Positions 1 through 4,714 of a stretch of DNA of 8,999 nucleotides are shown here, piece by piece. The notes beneath the pieces are model-generated. The model saw only the letters and a list, made by a program, of their open reading frames with translations. It ran no database searches and was not told the DNA's origin. The translations under genes were made by a program, and so were the position numbers. How positions within the stretch are numbered: the stretch's first letter is position 1; the number at the start of each line of letters is the position of its first letter. The stretch comes from Treponema sp. (GTDB lineage: Bacteria > Spirochaetota > Spirochaetia > Treponematales > Treponemataceae): contig JAGARY010000185.1 of assembly GCA_017622055.1 (NCBI GenBank), forward strand, positions 1-8,999, in the 5' to 3' direction.

Positions 1-363
1 CCAATAATCAACACTTTCAAATTCCAGTTGTTCAACAGGGGCGCCAGTAATAATCATTCCGTCAAACTTTCTAGAAAACAATTCACTTGAAGGAATATAA
101 AATTTATCAAGATAATCTTTTACTGTATTTTTACTTTGATGATTTTCCATGCGAACTAAAGAAATTTCAATTTGCAATGGAGTGTTTCCAAGAAGTCTAA
201 GTAACTGAGTTTCTGTAACTTCTTTCGTTGGCATAAGATTTACAATTGCAATTTTTAACGGACGGATATCTTGAGTTAAAGCACGATTTTCCGTCATAAC
301 AAATATATTTTCTTCTTCAAGAATTTTACATGCTGGTAAATCTGATTGAATTTTTATTGGCAT
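1..363 (-). CDS. metA: MetA, homoserine O-acyltransferase (probably acetyltransferase), N-terminal 121 residues
   Basis: MetA acylates the hydroxyl of L-homoserine, the first committed step of methionine synthesis in the cytoplasm. The 121 visible residues begin MPIKIQSDLPA and carry family hallmarks: QDIRPLKIAIVNLMP (residues 31-45), TETQLLRLLGNTPLQIE (50-66), and ITGAPVEQLEFESVDYW (105-121). The gene runs off the left edge, so the catalytic Cys, His and Glu of the family lie outside the window. Residue 111 is Glu; E. coli MetA has Gly there. Work on MetA enzymes links Glu111 to acetyl-CoA use and Gly111 to succinyl-CoA use, so I infer an O-acetyltransferase. The ATG overlaps the oppA-like stop by one base (TAATG), and an AGAGGA ribosome site lies 5 nt upstream inside that gene, so translation is probably coupled. 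The family call is secure; the acyl donor is a prediction. Confidence 0.95.
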   Translation of the reverse strand, partial: MPIKIQSDLPACKILEEENIFVMTENRALTQDIRPLKIAIVNLMPTKEVTETQLLRLLGNTPLQIEISLVRMENHQSKNTVKDYLDKFYIPSSELFSRKFDGMIITGAPVEQLEFESVDYW

Positions 364-2078
364 TAATTTCCTCTTTTTTTAATATTATCTTTTACCACAT
401 TTGGAAGTTCAATTTCAATATGATTTCTATACAAATATTTTAATGGATGAAAATCAAAAGCATTTACAGCCCATCCACCAATTTCTTTTAAGTTAATAAC
501 ATTTAAAGAAAGTGGATGTTGCAACGGAATTATCATTCCTTCATCTAATAAGATTTCTTCAGCTTTTGCCAAAATTGAAAATCTATTTTCTACAGAAGCA
601 ATTGCCGCTTCTTCAATTAATCTATCAAATTCTTCATTTTTCCAATTAGAATCATTTAAAGTAGAATTTCCACGAAACAATTCCAAAAATGCCAATGGAT
701 CTGCAAAATCTCCAGTCCAACTGTACAAAAACAAATCAGCTTCAGAAGAAGCAACACTTCTTAAATATTTTGCAGGATGAATTTCCACAATTTGCAAATC
801 AACATTCAAAGGCAACAAAGCATTTTTCATAATTTGCTTTTGATTTTCTGAAAAAAATCCAGTAGAAACTTCAAACACCAAAGGAATAATTTCTTCTTCC
901 CCAATATCATTATTTCTTCTGGCTTCGTTCATCATATTCACAGCTTCAACTTCATCTGTGTAAGAAAAACCATTCACCGGAGGATACCCCGCCAAAGGAT
1001 AGACAAAAGTTGTTGCAGGAATAGAAACATTTTTTCTTATTTCATCCCAAGGAAAAGCTTCCAAAACTGCATTTCTAAATTCTTTTTTATTCCAAACTTT
1101 TTCATCAGAAACAACTAAACTAATTTCAGAATCTTCTTCAAAAAAATCTTCATTCTCTTGCAATTTAAAAAACATATAAGTTGTTCCAAATTGACCAGAA
1201 AATTGCAACGCTTTTTTATTAATAATTTTGTTTGTATCAACATTTCCTGCAGAAATCCAATGAACATCACCAGTGTTAAACAATTGAGTGTTTAATTCTT
1301 TATCATCAGATTGCAAAAAAGTAATTTTTTCTAGTTTTACGTTATTTTTATCCCAATAATTTTCATTTTTTAATAATTCAATAACGCCATATTCATTTGA
1401 AGCCAAAATAAAGGGGCCGCTAAAAACAGTTGAATCTTCGTGAACAATTGAAAAAGCAGTATGACACAAAACACTTAAAAAATAATTTGCTGGAGAATTT
1501 AAAACAAAAGTGATTTTATTTTCTGCATTTACAACAATTCCAACGTCTTCTGATTTTCCAATTCCTTTTCTATAATTCTCTGCCCCACGCACAATATCAA
1601 TTAAAGAAGCATAAGGTGCATTTGGATTTGCAAGCAACATCAAAAATGATTTTCTTACAGCATCCGCAGTAATTTTTTCACCATTACTAAAATAGGCATC
1701 ATCTCTTAAAATAAAAGTCCATCTTTTTTTGTCTCTAGAGATTTTATAACTTACAGCAATTGCAAATTCTGGTTCCAAAGTTTTTGGATTATTACTAACC
1801 AAACCTTCGTACAATCCACTTAAAATTGCGGAATCAACAGAATAAGCGGTTGTCTGAGGATTTAAATCATGCGGAACAACAGATTCCACAATTACAATAT
1901 CTTTGTACAAATCAAAATTAGAAACATTTTGGCTTTGAAGTAATTCTTGAGCATCACCTAGTTTTTCCAATTCTTCTAGTTCTTCCAAATTTGGCGAAAA
2001 ATCATCTGCAAAAACAAGTGAACAAAATAATAGAAAAAATACACTTATAACTTTTTTTACTAATCTAATTTTAGACAT
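363..2078 (-). CDS. OppA-like peptide ABC transporter substrate-binding protein
   Basis: This is an extracytoplasmic solute-binding protein of family 5 (SBP_bac_5), which captures peptides or similar ligands for an ABC permease. Residues 1-24 form a signal peptide: basic start (KIRLVKK), hydrophobic core, and cleavage after VFA. Cys19 lacks a convincing lipobox (LLFC), so a soluble periplasmic protein is more likely than a lipoprotein. An acidic heptad-like stretch (LEELEELEKL, 31-40) precedes the fold. Family features include HDLNPQTTAYSVDSAILSGLYEGL (written as 70-82 and 83-93), RWTFILRDDAYFSNGEKITA (119-138), NENYWDK (238-244), and SWTGDFADP (453-461). At 571 residues it has normal OppA length. 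No permease or ATPase gene is visible, so it may be an orphan binding protein. Its start overlaps the upstream gene by 8 nt, with only a weak GGGA ribosome site 8 nt before the ATG. The ligand cannot be read from the sequence. Confidence 0.9.
   Translation of the reverse strand: MSKIRLVKKVISVFFLLFCSLVFADDFSPNLEELEELEKLGDAQELLQSQNVSNFDLYKDIVIVESVVPHDLNPQTTAYSVDSAILSGLYEGLVSNNPKTLEPEFAIAVSYKISRDKKRWTFILRDDAYFSNGEKITADAVRKSFLMLLANPNAPYASLIDIVRGAENYRKGIGKSEDVGIVVNAENKITFVLNSPANYFLSVLCHTAFSIVHEDSTVFSGPFILASNEYGVIELLKNENYWDKNNVKLEKITFLQSDDKELNTQLFNTGDVHWISAGNVDTNKIINKKALQFSGQFGTTYMFFKLQENEDFFEEDSEISLVVSDEKVWNKKEFRNAVLEAFPWDEIRKNVSIPATTFVYPLAGYPPVNGFSYTDEVEAVNMMNEARRNNDIGEEEIIPLVFEVSTGFFSENQKQIMKNALLPLNVDLQIVEIHPAKYLRSVASSEADLFLYSWTGDFADPLAFLELFRGNSTLNDSNWKNEEFDRLIEEAAIASVENRFSILAKAEEILLDEGMIIPLQHPLSLNVINLKEIGGWAVNAFDFHPLKYLYRNHIEIELPNVVKDNIKKRGN
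369..374 (-). promoter_or_regulatory. Ribosome binding site of metA, embedded in the upstream gene
   Basis: The minus strand reads AGAGGA followed by AATTA and the metA ATG, so the spacing is 5 nt. The same six bases encode the Arg-Gly pair near the C-terminus of the oppA-like gene (last residues KKRGN). With the TAATG stop/start overlap, this supports the ATG at 363 as the metA start and suggests coupled translation. Confidence 0.75.
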
Positions 2079-2808
2079 TCTTTATTCCCAATTTCTTTAA
2101 TTGTTCCGTTTCTTCCCTAATAGAAATGTATTCTCCACGTTTTTTGTTTACATTAATAATAGCATTTCTAAAAGAGTCTAAATCTATTTTCATTCCTTTT
2201 ACTTTGATTTTATTTGAACCTTCCACATTATTTTTAAAATATGTGTCCAAAGCATTTATTGTTGTAAACATTGATTGTACTTCAGACAACTGTTTATTAA
2301 CAAAAGATAATACGGAATCTTCTGGAGCTGAAACTATTTTTGCATATTCTGCATTTTTCATTACAATCACATTAAAAGTTTTGATTTTCTTTTCAACTTC
2401 TGTCAGAAAATCATTTACATAAACTTCTTCAGTTCTTGTAGAACCTGTTTTCTGATCAATAATCTTAACCTCGCAAACATGTTCTTTATTTTTTATTCCA
2501 AGAGCCTTTTTTAAAGCTGCAATAAACTTCGTAAATAATGTTTCTTTTTTAAAAAACAACAATTCAAAATTATCAACAAGTTTTGCCCGCAATTGAATTA
2601 ATATAGGCGTAAAAGTTCCCATTGATAAAACTGTACCAACCAAAAATTCTCGTGTATCTACTTTTTTGCTTTCTTTTGAAGATGCTTTCCTTTCTGTAAT
2701 TTCAAGTTTTGCCAAAACTTTATTGCGCAACGCTTCTTTTTTTTCATTAAAATCTTCATTTGCAATTTCAGTTATCAAATCATTATAAAATGGCTTTTTT
2801 CCCATCAC
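2071..2808 (-). CDS. Unrecognised helical protein, possibly the C-terminal part of a split gene
   Basis: I do not recognise this 245-residue protein. It is Lys- and Glu-rich and looks mostly helical. A moderately hydrophobic stretch lies at about 55-75 (FLVGTVLSMGTFTPILIQL), which is borderline for a membrane segment. A more mixed middle part (111-130) looks like beta strands, and there are helical runs at 150-185 and 210-240. There is no signal peptide and no obvious catalytic motif. The start is uncertain: GTG at 2808 and ATG at 2805 are adjacent, and the only SD-like sequence (AAAAAGG) sits 12 nt before the GTG. The frame stays open for 19 more codons upstream, with coding-like character, and overlaps the end of the 211-residue gene in the -1 frame. 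The two may therefore be one gene. It overlaps the oppA-like gene by 8 nt, so they are co-transcribed. Confidence 0.7.
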   Translation of the reverse strand: MMGKKPFYNDLITEIANEDFNEKKEALRNKVLAKLEITERKASSKESKKVDTREFLVGTVLSMGTFTPILIQLRAKLVDNFELLFFKKETLFTKFIAALKKALGIKNKEHVCEVKIIDQKTGSTRTEEVYVNDFLTEVEKKIKTFNVIVMKNAEYAKIVSAPEDSVLSFVNKQLSEVQSMFTTINALDTYFKNNVEGSNKIKVKGMKIDLDSFRNAIINVNKKRGEYISIREETEQLKKLGIKNV

Positions 2809-2846
2809 TTTTACAAAAAGCCTTTTTATTTCTGCAATTTCACTTT

Positions 2847-3482
2847 CTACAGAATTAACTTTTCTTTATTATAATTTGGTCCCTCTATAATATCTTTTCT
2901 TACAATTCCTTTATAATATTCCCGTTGAAAAACAGACAAATCCATTAAATATCTTGAAATATTTTTACTTGATTTTACACATTTATCAATTGAATCTGTT
3001 AGCATATTTAAAGCAACACCAGCATTATTAACCTTTGCTTTATTAATTACAATTGCCAGATTTTTTACATTTGCCTTTGCACTATTCATAGAAATATCTT
3101 CCCAATAAAAGGAATTATTCAAGTCCATAAGCTTTTTGATTTTTCCAAGAGATAATCCGTCTACAGAAAAACGATAATATGTACAAACAAAGTCTAACAT
3201 TGTTTCATATTTTGAAAAGCGTTCACTTAAAACAGTTTGTATTTCATTTTCACCAAAAGGTTCTGTATTTGGAATTTCAATATCAGAAATTCGTTGATCC
3301 ATTCTATAAGGATCTTCTACAAGCAAAGATTTTTTAATAAAAAAATCATAAATTGTTCGTACACAAGTATGCAAAAGTCTAAATTCTTCCAAAAGTTCGA
3401 GTAAACGTTCTTCATTATACCATCTTTGTTTTTCAACAAGCATTGATTGCAACTGGCTTTCAAACGATTTATTTTCTTCCAT
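2847..3482 (-). CDS. Unrecognised helical protein, first gene of the left operon
   Basis: I do not recognise this 211-residue protein. It has no signal peptide or membrane segment. The composition suggests a helical, partly coiled-coil cytoplasmic protein (for example residues 1-50, rich in Glu, Leu and Arg) with several aromatic residues (YYRFSVDGL near 102-110, FQREYYKG near 186-193). The ATG at 3482 is supported by AAGGA (3490-3494) with 7 nt spacing. A sigma-70-type promoter lies about 80 nt upstream. It is the first gene of a leftward operon containing a second unknown gene, the oppA-like gene and metA. Its stop (TAG, 2847-2849) lies inside the open upstream extension of the 245-residue gene in the -1 frame. 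A -1 shift between 2865 and 2850 would give a 470-residue fusion, so this may be the N-terminal half of a split or frameshifted gene. Confidence 0.75.
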   Translation of the reverse strand: MEENKSFESQLQSMLVEKQRWYNEERLLELLEEFRLLHTCVRTIYDFFIKKSLLVEDPYRMDQRISDIEIPNTEPFGENEIQTVLSERFSKYETMLDFVCTYYRFSVDGLSLGKIKKLMDLNNSFYWEDISMNSAKANVKNLAIVINKAKVNNAGVALNMLTDSIDKCVKSSKNISRYLMDLSVFQREYYKGIVRKDIIEGPNYNKEKLIL

Positions 3483-3558
3483 AAAAAAATCCTTAATAAG
3501 TGAATAATAACTGATTTACACTTTCTTTTCTAGTTTACATACTTTTTCCTATTATATC

Positions 3559-3587
3559 ATTATAGAACGCATTTTCAAATGGGTCAA
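3559..3587 (-). promoter_or_regulatory. Sigma-70-type promoter of the left (minus-strand) operon
   Basis: On the minus strand, TTGACC (3587-3582) is followed by a 17-bp spacer and TATAAT (3564-3559), matching the housekeeping consensus at 11 of 12 positions. A second TATAAT lies at 3556-3551 but has a poorer -35 (TTTGAA). Transcription would start near 3552, giving a leader of about 70 nt before the ATG at 3482. The -35 box lies inside the 17-bp dyad at 3580-3596, so a protein bound there would probably block this promoter. Confidence 0.75.
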
Positions 3588-3596
3588 TTTTTCCCA
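3580..3596. promoter_or_regulatory. Candidate activator/operator site, 17-bp imperfect dyad (distal)
   Basis: TGGGTCAATTTTTCCCA is a 17-bp sequence with inverted TGGG/CCCA ends. It matches the second dyad (3620-3636) at 12 of 17 positions in the same orientation. Its centre is about 190 bp upstream of the start implied by the -24/-12 promoter, which is typical for sigma-54 enhancer sites. It also overlaps the -35 box of the divergent operon; the shared TTGAC core might be explained by that alone. Confidence 0.4.
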
Positions 3597-3619
3597 CAAA
3601 ATATTTCATTTTTTTTCAC

Positions 3620-3636
3620 TGTGTCAAAATTACACA
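3620..3636. promoter_or_regulatory. Candidate activator site, 17-bp dyad (proximal)
   Basis: TGTGTCAAAATTACACA has perfect 5-bp inverted ends (TGTGT/ACACA) around a 7-bp AT-rich centre. Its 17-bp span and TG...CA ends resemble NtrC-class enhancer sites. Its centre is about 150 bp upstream of the predicted sigma-54 start and exactly 40 bp from the centre of the distal dyad, close to four helical turns. On the minus strand it contains a perfect TTGACA, but only a poor -10 (TATTTT, 18-bp spacer) follows. Confidence 0.45.
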
Positions 3637-3750
3637 TTTGATTTTTTCTTTAGTTTCTAAATTCCCATTTTATCCACTTTGTTAATTCATTTTCTTTAAT
3701 TATTCATCTTTTTTGTTTTTTTCTAATTTTTTTTGCCACTATATAATAAC

Positions 3751-3767
3751 TTGGCACAGTTCTTGCT
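3751..3767 (+). promoter_or_regulatory. Sigma-54 (RpoN) -24/-12 promoter of the sigma-factor gene
   Basis: TTGGCACAGTTCTTGCT matches the sigma-54 consensus YTGGCACGRNNNTTGCW at 16 of 17 positions (the only difference is A for G after TGGCAC). The invariant GG (3753-3754) and GC (3765-3766) are separated by exactly 10 bp. The predicted start is near 3778, leaving a 28-nt leader with the GGAGG ribosome site and the ATG at 3806. A competing reading is a sigma-70 promoter, TTGGCA-17 bp-TAGTAT (9 of 12 matches), over the same bases; the -24/-12 match is clearly better. Confidence 0.75.
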
Positions 3768-3805
3768 ATATTTTAGTATAAAGTGAAAAGTTCTGGAGGT
3801 CTACT

Positions 3806-4645
3806 ATGACATACGATGATGAAGTTTTGGCAATTTATCTTAAAGATATCAATAAAATCCCTTTATTAACAAGGGAAGAAGAAAATAATTTAGCAGAAAA
3901 AGCTAAAAAAGGTGATAAAGCAGCAAAAGACAAAATTGTTGTTGCCAATTTACGATTTGTTGTAAACATTGCAAAAAAATATCAAAATCACGGATTAGAT
4001 TTAACAGATTTAATTAGTGAAGGAAACATTGGTATTCTTACAGCAATTGAAAAATTTGAACCGGCAAAAGGTTATCACTTCATCTCTTATGCAGTTTGGT
4101 GGATTCGTCAAAGCATTCTTAAAGCAATTTGTGAAAAAAGCCGTACAATTCGATTGCCTTTAAACAGAGCAAATGAATTAGTTCAAATTGAACATGCCAG
4201 AAAAATTGTTCATGGCAAAAAAACAGAAGCTCAAGAATTTGAAGAAATTGCCCAAATGCTTAACATGACTCCAGCTCACGTTCGTGATATGATTAACATT
4301 AGCCGTGATATGATTAGTTTAGACGCAGAAATCAACAGTGCAGACAACGAACACACTTCTGTAGCAGACTTCCAAGAAGATACAATCAACAAAAAGCCAG
4401 ACGAACTTGCAATTGAAAATGCAATGGCCGAAGAAATTGATACAGTTTTGGAAACTCTTAGACCAAATGAAGCTAAAGTAATTCGTATGAGATACGGATT
4501 AAACGGTGCAAAACCAATGTCATTAAAAGAAGTTGGGGACGCTTGTCATCTTACAAAAGAAAGAATTAGACAAATTGAAAAACATGCCATCGGTCGTCTT
4601 CAACACCCAACAAGAGCAAGAAGACTTTCTTCCTTCGTTGCGTAG
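3806..4645 (+). CDS. Alternative (group 2, RpoD/RpoS-type) sigma-70-family RNA polymerase sigma factor
   Basis: This factor directs core RNA polymerase to a promoter subset. Its 279 residues hold region 1.2 (about 4-36), region 2 (about 44-116; VANLRFVVNIAKKYQ, DLISEGNIG, and YAVWWIRQSI, the -10 recognition and melting helix with Tyr95, Trp98 and Trp99), region 3 (about 117-195), and region 4 with the -35 helix-turn-helix SLKEVGDACHLTKERIRQIE (239-258). Region 1.1 and the long non-conserved insert of housekeeping factors are absent, so it is a short alternative sigma factor rather than the main RpoD. In the WWIRQAIT segment of RpoD, the Thr that contacts the -10 element is Leu105 here. GGAGG (3795-3799), 6 nt before the ATG, fixes the start. 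It is monocistronic, driven by a probable sigma-54 promoter, and faces recG. By analogy with Borrelia it may act as RpoS; that is an inference. Confidence 0.93.
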   Translation: MTYDDEVLAIYLKDINKIPLLTREEENNLAEKAKKGDKAAKDKIVVANLRFVVNIAKKYQNHGLDLTDLISEGNIGILTAIEKFEPAKGYHFISYAVWWIRQSILKAICEKSRTIRLPLNRANELVQIEHARKIVHGKKTEAQEFEEIAQMLNMTPAHVRDMINISRDMISLDAEINSADNEHTSVADFQEDTINKKPDELAIENAMAEEIDTVLETLRPNEAKVIRMRYGLNGAKPMSLKEVGDACHLTKERIRQIEKHAIGRLQHPTRARRLSSFVA

Positions 4646-4672
4646 AAGTTTTTCGAAAAAGATCTTCGGGTC

Positions 4673-4695
4673 ATTCCCGCACTTGATGCGGGAAT
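4673..4695. repeat. GC-rich perfect palindrome between convergent genes, repeat-like and possible weak terminator
   Basis: A 9-bp perfect stem, ATTCCCGCA / TGCGGGAAT, encloses the 5-nt loop CTTGA. It stands out by its GC content in an AT-rich window. The flanking pattern TCATTCCCGC...GCGGGAATC resembles short interspersed palindromic repeats seen in many bacterial genomes. No U-run follows it on the plus strand, so it is a poor intrinsic terminator for the sigma-factor gene. On the minus strand a TTTTT run begins 12 nt past the stem, within a separate TTTTTCGAAAAA palindrome (4649-4660), so it could weakly end recG transcripts. It may also protect both convergent mRNAs from 3' exonucleases. 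Confidence 0.65.
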
Positions 4696-4714
4696 CAAAC
4701 ACAAATCTCAAACA

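Larger units (their letters stand above)
3483..3805. other. Divergent control region between the left operon and the sigma-factor gene
   Basis: This 323-base stretch has no coding potential and is very T-rich on the plus strand. From left to right it holds the ribosome site of the 211-residue gene (3490-3494), its promoter (3559-3587), two related 17-bp dyads (3580-3596 and 3620-3636), a T-rich tract (about 3640-3735) in which I see nothing else, the -24/-12 promoter (3751-3767), and the strong GGAGG ribosome site (3795-3799) of the sigma-factor gene. Confidence 0.8.

Noticed and set aside
2021..2024. Possible lipobox Cys19 (LLFC) in the oppA-like signal peptide
   Set aside because: Phe before the Cys does not fit even the relaxed spirochaete lipobox, and the VFA cleavage site five residues later is good.
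3640..3735. T-rich tract in the control region as a possible small RNA or terminator
   Set aside because: No stem precedes the T-runs and no promoter or conserved structure is visible; it looks like AT-rich intergenic sequence.
3742..3747. TATAAT on the plus strand upstream of the sigma-factor gene
   Set aside because: No acceptable -35 lies 16-18 bp upstream; the nearest TTGTTT is 23 bp away. The -24/-12 element just downstream is a far better match.
3751..3779. Sigma-70 promoter TTGGCA-17-TAGTAT for the sigma-factor gene
   Set aside because: It matches only 9 of 12 positions and coincides with a 16 of 17 match to the sigma-54 consensus. It is kept as the competing explanation, not as a separate feature.
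4523..4711. Small minus-strand reading frame (62 codons) across the sigma-gene end and the palindrome
   Set aside because: It lies antisense to the sigma-factor gene and reads through the palindromic repeat. It has no ribosome site or family resemblance.
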